From positions 154,326 through 218,325 of the forward strand of contig CAZLQD010000046.1 of NCBI GenBank assembly GCA_964561605.1: a DNA stretch of 64,000 nt, written 5' to 3'. The position numbers were made by a program, and so were the translations under genes. Below the pieces are notes generated by a model. That model saw nothing but the letters and a program-made list of their open reading frames with translations. It ran no database searches and was not told where the DNA came from. Within the stretch, counting starts at the first letter, position 1. The number at the start of each line of letters is the position of its first letter. Of this stretch, positions 43,194 through 51,065 are shown piece after piece. The DNA is from JALUZX01 sp964561605 (GTDB lineage: Bacteria; Planctomycetota; UBA1135; JALUZX01).

Positions 43194-45388
43194 GTATATT
43201 GCAACTTCAGGATGGTCTCGTAGGTCTGGGGGGCGAAACGCCTGTCCCGGCGGTCCACGTTGTAGTTCCACACCAGGTAGGCGTCCGAATAGGGCGTGAT
43301 GGTCCACCTGAGCCGGCTGTTCGTCCCCAGGAGCTTGCTCTCCGTGTCGTACTGGATGTAGCTGGAGAGGTCCATGTCGGGGGAGATGTTCAGGCGGATC
43401 CTCGATCCATATACACTTTCATGAAAATTTCCCTGGGGAAGCCTGACGTTGTTGTTCTCGCTGGAGAAGGTGATCGTCAACAAGGCCAGGGGGCGGATGC
43501 GGAGGTCCACCTCGATCGTGTCCATGTGTCCCTCGTAGAAAGGCCCGAACCACCAGGCCACCCCTGCCGAGACGGGCCTCTTGGAGGCCGAGTCCACCTG
43601 GAGCCTGTAGCGCACCCACCTGTAGGTCCCCTTGGGGATGATCACACCGTCGGCGATCTCGAAATCCTCGTCCAGCCTCTCCCCCTTGGGCATGATGTTG
43701 AACTCGAACTCGTCCCCGTCCTGGGTCTCGAAGTGGAAAGGCGCCGTGAAGAAACTGTAGGACTCCCACTTGCCTTCGAGCTTCGTATAATACCTTAGAG
43801 AGGATTCGAAGTACCACTGGCGTATGAAGGAATCCTCCGGCCTGGGCATGAAATCGCACCCGGCGTGGAACTTCTGCACCCCCTTGCGTGGAACGAACCC
43901 GAGAGAGGGGTCGAATTCCTTCCCGATCCGCTTGTAGTCGAAGGAGATGTCCCACAGGTCGTTGGGATAGTCGATCTTCCCTCCCAGGGCCGACTTGCTC
44001 CCGCCCCTCAGGCCCGCCCGGTCCATGGTGAGGCCCCACACTCCGACCAGGAAGTTCTTGTTCCCCTGGAACTTCGAGGTCTGGTAGGTGAAGTCCGCGC
44101 CGCCCATCCAGGAACCGCCCCGGCCCAGGGGATCCCCCGCCGTGGCGATCAGGCCCACGGAGGACTCCTCCAGCACGTCCCGGCGGAGACGGACGACCCC
44201 CATCTCCGTGGCGGGGGCGACGTCGTCCTCCTTCCCCGTCCGGACGCCCAGGGCCCCCACGCTGGTCTTCCCCACCCTGCCAACCACCTTGGCGCCGTAA
44301 TCGATGGGCACGGCGTGGCCCTTCACCAGGCCGATCCTGCGGCTGTGAAAAGGAACCACATCGGTCCGAAGGCCGAGGCCGAAGTCGAAGGCGTCCCGGC
44401 CCTCCAGGAAGAAGGTCCTCTTCTCGGGGAAGAAGAGGGGAAAGCGGGTGAGGTTGATCCTCCTGGTGTCCACCTCGGTCTCGGCGAAATCGGTGTTGAA
44501 GGTAAGGGCTCCCAGGAGGTCCGGCGTGATCCTCCACTGGACGTCCAGGCTCAGGTCCGTATCCAGGTCCGGCGTCCTTCCCTTGGCCCGCTTCCCCCAG
44601 CTCGCCACCGCCGAGGGACGGATACTGATTCCGTAACCAAGGTTGAAGTCCGGGAGATCGGCGAGCAGGCCCGCATGGCTGGGCTGGGTGAGCCGCCAGT
44701 CCCGGCTGATCCCGGCCCAGCGGCTGTTCTCCCGGAATCTCTCTATCCGCCTCTCCACATTGAATTGCCACGTGTGGAGGCCCTTCTTGAATCCAAGGGT
44801 GAGAATGGGGATCCGGATCTCGACGGACCAGCCGTAGTCCCCCTTGTGGGCGGCGGCCTCCCAGATCCCGTCCCAGCTCGGATCCAGGCTCTCCCCGCGG
44901 CGGGCCACGAGGGCGTCGAACCTCGCCCCCGAAGGATTTACGGCGAAAATATACCCTGTCCGGCCGTCCATGTAGGTCCCCAGGAGGATCCGGACGTGGT
45001 CCTCTGCGAAGATGTGGGCGTCCCTGGCCACGGAATAGCTGACGATCTTGTCCGGTTCCGGGTCCTGGCAATAGATCCCGATCACCACGGCCCCCGGGTT
45101 CGCCAGGACCTGCACCCTGGTACGTCCCGTGGGTTTCCCCCCGAGGTCGGGCTCGATCTCCGTCAGGTTCGGGATGGCGTCGGCCTCCTTCCACGCCGGC
45201 TCGTCCAGGATCCCGTCCAGGACCAGATCCTCCGGGAGGACCCCGCACCGCAAGACGGGAGGCCCGCCCCTCCGGGCGGGCCGGGACGAAGCTCCGGCCT
45301 CCTGCGCCCGGGGCCGGGGTGGGAAGACCAGGAACAGGCAAGAGAGGATCAAGAGGGGGCCTGGGACCGGAACGGACCTTGGTCTCAT
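43181..45388 (-). CDS. CBM9-like plus DUF5916-type outer-membrane beta-barrel protein
   Basis: 735 residues from the ATG at 45388 (GAGTGAGG before it), with a signal peptide (PGPLLILSCLFLVFP). Residues 50-220 look like a family 9 carbohydrate-binding domain (LDGILDEPAWKEADAIPNLTE, EDHVRILLGTYMDGRTGYIF). The rest is a long series of amphipathic strands as in DUF5916 proteins (FNTDFAETEVDTRRINLTRFPLFFPEKRTFFLEG), ending in the outer-membrane signature Phe (QYTYRF). It is probably an outer-membrane protein that binds or passes glycans or related material, by family habit. It lies downstream of a strong terminator, so it likely has its own promoter in the 95-base gap. Confidence 0.87.
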   Translation of the reverse strand: MRPRSVPVPGPLLILSCLFLVFPPRPRAQEAGASSRPARRGGPPVLRCGVLPEDLVLDGILDEPAWKEADAIPNLTEIEPDLGGKPTGRTRVQVLANPGAVVIGIYCQDPEPDKIVSYSVARDAHIFAEDHVRILLGTYMDGRTGYIFAVNPSGARFDALVARRGESLDPSWDGIWEAAAHKGDYGWSVEIRIPILTLGFKKGLHTWQFNVERRIERFRENSRWAGISRDWRLTQPSHAGLLADLPDFNLGYGISIRPSAVASWGKRAKGRTPDLDTDLSLDVQWRITPDLLGALTFNTDFAETEVDTRRINLTRFPLFFPEKRTFFLEGRDAFDFGLGLRTDVVPFHSRRIGLVKGHAVPIDYGAKVVGRVGKTSVGALGVRTGKEDDVAPATEMGVVRLRRDVLEESSVGLIATAGDPLGRGGSWMGGADFTYQTSKFQGNKNFLVGVWGLTMDRAGLRGGSKSALGGKIDYPNDLWDISFDYKRIGKEFDPSLGFVPRKGVQKFHAGCDFMPRPEDSFIRQWYFESSLRYYTKLEGKWESYSFFTAPFHFETQDGDEFEFNIMPKGERLDEDFEIADGVIIPKGTYRWVRYRLQVDSASKRPVSAGVAWWFGPFYEGHMDTIEVDLRIRPLALLTITFSSENNNVRLPQGNFHESVYGSRIRLNISPDMDLSSYIQYDTESKLLGTNSRLRWTITPYSDAYLVWNYNVDRRDRRFAPQTYETILKLQYTYRF

Positions 45389-45414
45389 AACCTCACTCCA
45401 GGGGAACGTCCGGG

Positions 45415-45453
45415 AAAAAAACCGGCGTGGAGCGTCCGGGCGCTCCGCGCCGG
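45415..45453 (-). terminator. Strong intrinsic terminator after the PepSY/LamG-like gene
   Basis: On the minus strand CCGGCGCGGAGCG pairs with CGCTCCACGCCGG across a six-base loop (12 of 13 pairs), followed at once by seven T. It ends the transcript of the gene at 45484-46572 and insulates the outer-membrane gene downstream. Confidence 0.88.
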
Positions 45454-45483
45454 AAAGGTTCGGGACCAGAAGCAGCGGGAAGT

Positions 45484-46572
45484 CTACCAGCAAACCTGGA
45501 AGTCGTCGAAGAAAGAGGCGGCGTCGGCCTTGGTCCAGAGGCCGACCCGGCCCGGCCCGGAGAAGGTGGAGTCCTCAGCCTCCAGGTAGAGCCTCCCGTC
45601 GAAGTAGACCCGGATCCGCTTCCCCTTGGTCTTCACCATGATCTTGTGCCATTTCCCGGGATCCACCTTGAGGCGCACCCCGGTGATCATGGAGCGCCTG
45701 CCCCTGACGACCTTGTAGAGCCGGAAATTGTCCTCCAGGGGATTCCAGCGGGTGATGTAGTAGTTGTCCGCGTCCAGGGCGCGCCAGACCAGGCCTCCCC
45801 CCTGGTCCTCCCTGCCCGTGCCGGCCTTGATCCTCACCGAGAGGGCCAGGTCCGCCGGGAAGACCTTCTTCGTGAGAAGGAGGTTGAAGGTGTGCCCCCT
45901 GTTGGTGGTCCGGACCAGGGCCATCACCTTGCCGCCCTTGGGGGCGTCCTGGGCCTTCACGACCTTCCACGTCCCCGGCCGGCCGGCGCTGTTGGTCTCC
46001 GCCGGGATCCAGCCCCTGGGAATCCCGCTCTTCCGGGCCGACTCGAAGGACTCGAGGAAGCACCGTTCCTTCTCTTCCCCCGGGGCGTCCACGATCTCTG
46101 GACGCTCCAAGTCTTCGGCCTCCTCCCTTTCCCCTTTCTCCTCTCTCTCTCCTCTCTCGTGCTCCTCCTCCCTTTCCCCTTTCTCTTCTCTCTCCCCTCT
46201 CTCGTGCTCCTCCCCTCTCTCGCCTTCTTCCTCCTCGTGCTCCTCGGCCCGGGGCTTTCCGAGTTTCCGGGTTTTCTCGACTTTCCCCGTCTCCCCGCTC
46301 ACTTCGACGAGGTAGAGCCTCCCTCCCCGGAGGATGATCACCTTGTAGGAGACCTCGTAGCCCTCGTCCTCCTTCTCGACTTCCGCCTCCGCTTCCACCA
46401 CCGTCCCCGGAACGGCCCTCAGGGCGCGAAGGACCCCCTCGACCAGGGTGTAACGGGCCTTCTCGAGGGCCTTCAACCGGGGATTCTTCTTCTGGGCGCA
46501 CACCGGGGCAGCCCCCAGCCAAAGGACCAGAAGAGACGTGACTCCCACCAGGATCCTGGATCGCATGGCCAT
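45484..46572 (-). CDS. Secreted PepSY plus LamG-like protein with a charged 15-residue repeat
   Basis: 362 residues with signal peptide (RILVGVTSLLVLWLGAAPV, cut near VCAQ). Residues 30-105 resemble a PepSY domain (EKARYTLVEGVLRALRAVPG, then GGRLYLVEVSGETGKVEK). A very charged linker (about 110-160) contains two exact-in-protein copies of a 15-residue Glu/Arg/Lys/His unit (EEHERGEREEKGERE). The C-terminal 180 residues form a LamG-like or DUF1080-like beta sandwich (GLVWRALDADNYYITRWNPL, WHKIMVKTKGKRIRVYFDGR). PepSY domains often inhibit proteases; the sandwich suggests glycan binding. No partner is proven. Confidence 0.75.
   Translation of the reverse strand: MAMRSRILVGVTSLLVLWLGAAPVCAQKKNPRLKALEKARYTLVEGVLRALRAVPGTVVEAEAEVEKEDEGYEVSYKVIILRGGRLYLVEVSGETGKVEKTRKLGKPRAEEHEEEEGERGEEHERGEREEKGEREEEHERGEREEKGEREEAEDLERPEIVDAPGEEKERCFLESFESARKSGIPRGWIPAETNSAGRPGTWKVVKAQDAPKGGKVMALVRTTNRGHTFNLLLTKKVFPADLALSVRIKAGTGREDQGGGLVWRALDADNYYITRWNPLEDNFRLYKVVRGRRSMITGVRLKVDPGKWHKIMVKTKGKRIRVYFDGRLYLEAEDSTFSGPGRVGLWTKADAASFFDDFQVCW
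46119..46208 (-). repeat. Two tandem 45-bp units inside the PepSY/LamG-like gene
   Basis: Units 46119-46163 and 46164-46208 differ at only a few bases and both encode the same 15 residues; a partial third copy starts at 46209. The plus strand is almost pure pyrimidine here. Such tracts change copy number by slippage, always in frame because the unit is 45 bases. Confidence 0.85.
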
Positions 46573-46705
46573 ACCTCCTGCCTAGGATGCCCGGCTCTCC
46601 CACCTCCCCGCCGGCTCCATCTGCCGGGACCGGGATATGATCCAGGATCCACGCTCCCGGGGGAAGCGCACCTTTCAATTCCCTGAAAAACGCCCGTAGG
46701 ACTCC

Positions 46706-47602
46706 CTAGGGAGCGGGCTGCACGAGCCGGGCCGCCAAGGGCCGGAGGCACCAGGACAACAGGAGAAGCGCAATACCTGCACCGGCGATGGAAGGTCCCA
46801 GGGGATGGTCCGTCGCCAGAGAGAAGAACCACCCTCCCAGGGTGGAGAGGATCCCGAAGGTCACCGAAAGGACCATGAAGACCTTCATGGAAGGACTCAG
46901 TCCCCGGGCCGCCAGGGGCGGAAGGGCGAAATAGGCGAAGACCACCAGGGGCCCTACGGTCACGACGCCTGCGGCCACGGTGAGTCCCGCCAGGAGGAGG
47001 ACCAGGCTCTCCCACACCTGGGGCCGGATCCCGGCGGCCTGGGCGGCCTCCCTGTCGAACAGGACCAGGAGGATCCTTCCGCGGAAGACGTGCAGGGCCG
47101 CGAAGGCCCCCGCCGCCAGCACCAGGAGGAGAACCAGGTCTCCCCCCGAGACGGAAAGGATCTCCCCCCGCATCATGGCGTCGACGAAGGCTTTCCCGAA
47201 AGGCGTGTTCTGGAGGAGGAGAAGGGTCGCCGCCAGGCCCGCCACGTAGGCCGCGGCGGTTCTGGCCTCGGGAGACCCCCTGCGGGAACGCTCCAGCCGG
47301 GCAAGGATCCCAAGGACCAGGAGCACGGCGGAAAAGGCGAAGGCCACGTGAAGGGCGAAAGAGGGGTGCAGGTGGTCCCCCGAGCGGACCACTCCCCAAC
47401 CCACGGCCCCCGCCCACCAGGGAAGGAGAACCAGGTCGAGCGAAATTCCGGCGGCCGCCGCCTGGGGGAGGGCCAGCCCCAGAAATACGTTTCTCCGGAG
47501 GAAGAGGAGGGCGCCGACCATGGGGCAGAGGAATCCCGCCAGGAGGGATCCCAGGAAGGCTTCCAGGTAGAGATCCTTCAGAAGGGCGAGGTTATCCGGC
47601 AT
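46706..47602 (-). CDS. znuB: Zinc/manganese ABC transporter permease
   Basis: 298 residues from the ATG at 47602. Eight or so hydrophobic helices of the ABC-3 (ZnuB/MntB) family: FLGSLLAGFLCPMVGALLFLRRNVFLGLALPQAAAAG at the N-terminus, then AGVVTVGPLVVFAYFALPPLAA and SVTFGILSTLGGWFF. It forms the membrane channel for Zn2+ or Mn2+ import. The start overlaps the end of znuC by 11 bases. It is the last gene of the run that starts with the secreted HEAT protein. Metal identity is inferred from the ZnuA-like binding protein. Confidence 0.92.
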   Translation of the reverse strand: MPDNLALLKDLYLEAFLGSLLAGFLCPMVGALLFLRRNVFLGLALPQAAAAGISLDLVLLPWWAGAVGWGVVRSGDHLHPSFALHVAFAFSAVLLVLGILARLERSRRGSPEARTAAAYVAGLAATLLLLQNTPFGKAFVDAMMRGEILSVSGGDLVLLLVLAAGAFAALHVFRGRILLVLFDREAAQAAGIRPQVWESLVLLLAGLTVAAGVVTVGPLVVFAYFALPPLAARGLSPSMKVFMVLSVTFGILSTLGGWFFSLATDHPLGPSIAGAGIALLLLSWCLRPLAARLVQPAP

Positions 47603-48281
47603 GGGGCCCCTCCTTTCCCGACGCCCGCACCCGGCCTCCCCGGACCTCCAGGACCCGGGTGGCCCGCCCAAGGACCTGCTCCTTCAAGTGGGTCACGAAG
47701 ACCAGTCCCAGGCGGCGTGTCTCGTGGAGCCTGACCAGGAGGGCCAGGACCCGCTCCGCCGCATCCGGGTCCAACCCGGCCGTAGGCTCGTCCAGGACCA
47801 GGAGGGCCGCACCGGTGGCCAGGGCCCGGGCGATCAGGACCCGCTGCCTCTGGCCACCCGAGAGAGCCCCGAAGGGCCGGCTCCCCGCACCGGGGAGTCC
47901 GACCTCCCCCAGGCACCGCTCCACCTCCCCGGCCGGGCGCCCCGGCCGCCCCCAGGGGGGAAGCCGGGCCTGGAGGCCCCCCTGGACCACTTCTCCCGCC
48001 GAGAAGGGGAAGAGGGGATCCAGCTCCTCCCTCTGGGGAACGTAGCCCGCCGGAGGCGGCCCGCCCCTCCCCGCCCTGGGGAAGAGGATCTTCCCTTCCA
48101 GGGGCGGAAGAAGTCCCAGGATCCCCCGGACCAGGGTGGTCTTCCCGGCCCCGTTGGGCCCGAGGATCACCAGGAACTCCCCTTCCCGGACCTCCAGGTC
48201 CACACCGGAGAGGACCTTCCTCCCCGGGTAACCCAGGGCGGCCCCCTCCATCCGGAGGAGGATCTCCCCGGGAGGGTTCAC
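47592..48281 (-). CDS. znuC: Zinc/manganese ABC transporter ATPase
   Basis: 229 residues from a GTG at 48281 that overlaps the znuA stop (GTGA). Walker A is LGPNGAGKTT, the signature is LSGGQRQRVLIARAL, Walker B is LLVLDEPTAGLD and the switch His is in FVTHLKE. YVPQREELDPLFPFSAGEVV is the Q-loop region usual for ZnuC/MntA-type ATPases. It powers the ZnuB channel. A later ATG (MEGAALGYPG) would remove ten residues only. Confidence 0.93.
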   Translation of the reverse strand: MNPPGEILLRMEGAALGYPGRKVLSGVDLEVREGEFLVILGPNGAGKTTLVRGILGLLPPLEGKILFPRAGRGGPPPAGYVPQREELDPLFPFSAGEVVQGGLQARLPPWGRPGRPAGEVERCLGEVGLPGAGSRPFGALSGGQRQRVLIARALATGAALLVLDEPTAGLDPDAAERVLALLVRLHETRRLGLVFVTHLKEQVLGRATRVLEVRGGRVRASGKEGPHAG

Positions 48282-49267
48282 CGCGCTCCCTCCCCGGCCG
48301 GGGAGGCCTTCTCCTTCTCCGGCGGAGGGACTGCGGGAAGGCCGGCGGCCTTCCTGAGGTTCTTCAGGATATAGTCCATCAGGTCGAACCAGGTCTTCCC
48401 GGCCCCGTTCCATCCGGCCGTATTCGGAAGGGTGACCACCCTGGCGCCCGTCCTCTCCGCCAGCCAGCAGGGGGTCTTTTCGCTGTAGTAGGGTTCCCGG
48501 ATGATCACCTTCACCTTCTCCCTCTTCATGGTCTCCAGGAGCTCGGCCAGGTGGGAGGGAGTGGGCTCGATACCGGGCTTGGGCTCGATGGTCCCCACGA
48601 CCCGGATCCCGAAACGCCTGGCGAAATAGGACCAGGAGAGGTGGTAGGTCACCACGGCCGTCCCCTTCAGGTCCCGGGCCATCCGGAACCACTCCTTCTC
48701 TTTTTCGTCGAACCGCTTCATCAGGGCGGCCAGGTTCTTCCTGTAGAAGTCCTTTCCCGCCGGGTCCACCCGGCAGAGTCCCTCGCAGACGTTCCGGGCC
48801 ACGATCCGCATGTTCTCCGGGTCCAGGTTGTAGTGGGGATTCCCCATGGGATGGAGGTCTCCGGCCTGCTCCCGGCTCAGGCTCTTCGGAACTTCCAAGG
48901 GACGGATTCCGGCGGAGCAATTGACGAAGCCCTTTCCTCCCGGCCGCACCCGGGGATTCCGGCATGCATAGATCAGGGGAGGCACCCAGGCGTGCTCGGC
49001 GTCCAGCCCGAGCTCCAGGAAGAGGTCCGCCCTGGAGATGTGCAGGAGGAAGGTGGGCCTGGCCGGCACTGCGTGGAGGTCCTGGCCCCCGCGGGCCAGG
49101 GCCCTCACCCGGACCCGGTCGCCGCCGATCTGTTCGGCCACCCAGGCCAGGTCGGGGACCGTCGCCACGACCCGGATCTTCCCGGAGGCCCGGGCCGGCC
49201 GGCCCGGGAGGAAGAGGAGAAGGAGGAGGAAGGAAAGGACGCTGGAAAGGGTCGCTTCGTTTCTCAC
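48278..49267 (-). CDS. znuA: Zinc-binding ABC transporter substrate-binding lipid-free periplasmic protein
   Basis: 329 residues with a signal peptide (VLSFLLLLLFLPGRPARAS). Cluster A-I/ZnuA fold: VVATVPDLAWVAEQIGGDRV, then metal ligands His65 (GGQDLHAVPARP), His145 (GNPHYNLDPEN), His209 (VTYHLSWSYFARRFG) and Glu258 (IIREPYYSEK). A long backbone helix (about 170-200) links the two lobes. The His-rich loop of many zinc proteins is missing. It captures the metal in the periplasm and hands it to ZnuB. It is 15 bases after the outer-membrane barrel gene and overlaps znuC. Confidence 0.9.
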   Translation of the reverse strand: MRNEATLSSVLSFLLLLLFLPGRPARASGKIRVVATVPDLAWVAEQIGGDRVRVRALARGGQDLHAVPARPTFLLHISRADLFLELGLDAEHAWVPPLIYACRNPRVRPGGKGFVNCSAGIRPLEVPKSLSREQAGDLHPMGNPHYNLDPENMRIVARNVCEGLCRVDPAGKDFYRKNLAALMKRFDEKEKEWFRMARDLKGTAVVTYHLSWSYFARRFGIRVVGTIEPKPGIEPTPSHLAELLETMKREKVKVIIREPYYSEKTPCWLAERTGARVVTLPNTAGWNGAGKTWFDLMDYILKNLRKAAGLPAVPPPEKEKASPAGEGAR

Positions 49268-49282
49268 GGTTTTTCCTCCTTC

Positions 49283-50653
49283 CTACCAGTCCATGCCGTG
49301 GGCGTGGGTTCCGATGACGAAGACCCATTGCAGGTAGACCACGCTGGAGTCTTCGTCACCCTCCAGGTTCCTGTAGCTGTAGTGGAGCCTGAGCCGGTTG
49401 AAGTGGCTCAAGTCCCAGGTGATTCCGGCGGAGTAGATGGTCTTGCCCAGGCGCGAGGATCCGGGAACCTGGTGGCGGTCGTACATGACGTAGGCCGACC
49501 AGTGCTGGTTCCACTTGTAGAGGAGATAGGTGTATCCGCCGGCGGCATGATCCCTATATACCCGCCCAGGAGTGTATACATCGTCCAGGTAGTGCGCCCG
49601 GGAGCGGAGGAGCTCCGTGCCCCAGACCAGGCTGGATCCGCCCGTGGCCTCGAGCCATTTCAAGGTGACGTCCAAGCCGGCCGTGAGCCTGTTCTCCAGG
49701 TCGTAGCCCCGCCAGGTGCCGGGGACGGTCTCCCGGAAGACCTCCTGCTCCCCCTGGTAGAGGGCGCTGGTGCCGACCTGGAGGGTCCAGGCTTCCCCAA
49801 GCTCCGTGTAGGCCGTCACCCTCCCACCATAGGCGAAATCCCTGAACCCCCTGTAACCGGTGGACCGGGAAGTATCCATGTCGCTCTCCACGGCGTCCAC
49901 GGCGTGGCTGTGTCCCCGGGTGCTGTTGAACATCCCCAGGGACCACCTGATTGGGATGTCCTCTGTCAACCCGAACCACTGGTGGAGCTCCGCCCCGGTC
50001 CCGATGTTGGCTCCACCCAGGAAATCCTCCAGGACCAGGGGTCTCTCCGTGAAGGGAAGATCGTGGTCGTGGACCTGGTTGATCTTGCCGAAATCGGTGA
50101 GGAATTTCCCGGCCTTGAGCCGGAGGTTCCAGTCGTCGGGGCCTACGAAGAGGTTGCCCGCCGCCTCGGGGAGCCCCACGTGCTCCCCCATGTGGCTCTC
50201 CACGACGGCGTAGGCCCAGCCGTAGGGATCGATATAGCTCGAGATGCCCAGTTCGGCCGACCTCAAGTGGAACTTGTTCCAATCGTCTCCCGAGTCGCTC
50301 CGGGAATTGAAGGCGAAAAGGGAATCGGATGTAAATCCGATGGCCGGATTGAAAGTGTTGGAGAACCCCGTGGTCTGGCCCAGCCTGCCCAGCAGGCCGA
50401 AACCCGCCCCGCCGGCGGTCTCCATGCCGGCCCTCCCCGGGACGGCGCCCTCCCTCCCCGGTCCTCCGGCCTCGATCTCCGCCCGGAGACCCTCGATCTG
50501 CCGCTCGAGTTCCCGGATTCGTCTTTCCAGGTCCGTCCGGCCTCTCTCTTCCGCCGGACCCTTCTCCTGGGCCCGAACAGGGCCGCAGAGAGAAAGGAGG
50601 GACAGGACCGCGACGGCCGCCGCAGCCGCCCGCGGGCAAAGACTCTCTCTCAT
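49283..50653 (-). CDS. Outer-membrane beta-barrel protein of the zinc locus
   Basis: 456 residues from the ATG at 50653. A signal peptide (PRAAAAAVAVLSLLSLCG) is cut near VRAQ, and a short coiled coil follows (DLERRIRELERQIEGLRAEI). Then come many alternating amphipathic strands with Asn/Gly/Trp/Tyr-rich turns, such as FHLRSAELGISSYIDPYGWA and NWNLR-like segments. The C-terminus reads FVIGTHAHGMDW, with His residues near the aromatic end. Sitting 15 bases before znuA, it is a likely outer-membrane route or sensor for zinc, which is inference from position. Confidence 0.82.
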   Translation of the reverse strand: MRESLCPRAAAAAVAVLSLLSLCGPVRAQEKGPAEERGRTDLERRIRELERQIEGLRAEIEAGGPGREGAVPGRAGMETAGGAGFGLLGRLGQTTGFSNTFNPAIGFTSDSLFAFNSRSDSGDDWNKFHLRSAELGISSYIDPYGWAYAVVESHMGEHVGLPEAAGNLFVGPDDWNLRLKAGKFLTDFGKINQVHDHDLPFTERPLVLEDFLGGANIGTGAELHQWFGLTEDIPIRWSLGMFNSTRGHSHAVDAVESDMDTSRSTGYRGFRDFAYGGRVTAYTELGEAWTLQVGTSALYQGEQEVFRETVPGTWRGYDLENRLTAGLDVTLKWLEATGGSSLVWGTELLRSRAHYLDDVYTPGRVYRDHAAGGYTYLLYKWNQHWSAYVMYDRHQVPGSSRLGKTIYSAGITWDLSHFNRLRLHYSYRNLEGDEDSSVVYLQWVFVIGTHAHGMDW

Positions 50654-50755
50654 GGCTTTCCTCCCCGCCGGGGGAGCCCCCGGCGAATCGATATTCCGGA
50701 ATCCTTCCACCACACCCCCGCCCCAAAGGGGTGGGAGCGTCCGCATCGAGAAGAA

Positions 50756-51040
50756 TCAGGAGGGAGGAGAGGAGGGAGGAGCCCGGGATCCCAGCCGGAA
50801 GGGGGGATCCCCCATGGGAAGGACCGAGCGGAGCGAGGGAAGAGGCTGTCTCCGGACCGGCCTGGGATTCTCCGGTCTCGGCGGGGGAGGGGGAGTGGTT
50901 CCTCCCAGGATGCAGACCTGGCACCCCTGGTGGTGGCCCGGATGGGAGTGGAAAGCCTCGTGGGCCCTCCCCGAAGCGGCCAGGCCCAGGGAGACCAGGA
51001 ACACCAGGAGGATCCAGGCGGCTCTCTTGGGAAATCCCAT
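50756..51040 (-). CDS. Small secreted His/Cys-rich protein, probable metal binder
   Basis: 94 residues. The N-terminus MGFPKRAAWILLVFLVSLGL is a clear signal peptide, cut near SGRA. The mature start is HEAFHSHPGHHQGCQVCILG, six His and two Cys in a CxxC (CQVC) arrangement. The rest is Pro/Arg/Ser-rich and looks unfolded. It lies 25 bases after the HEAT gene and 102 bases before the barrel gene in the zinc unit. A role as periplasmic metal buffer or chaperone is inferred from composition and place. No named family is recognised with certainty. Confidence 0.7.
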   Translation of the reverse strand: MGFPKRAAWILLVFLVSLGLAASGRAHEAFHSHPGHHQGCQVCILGGTTPPPPPRPENPRPVRRQPLPSLRSVLPMGDPPFRLGSRAPPSSPPS

Positions 51041-51065
51041 ATCGGTCCTCTCTACGGAGGAAGAT

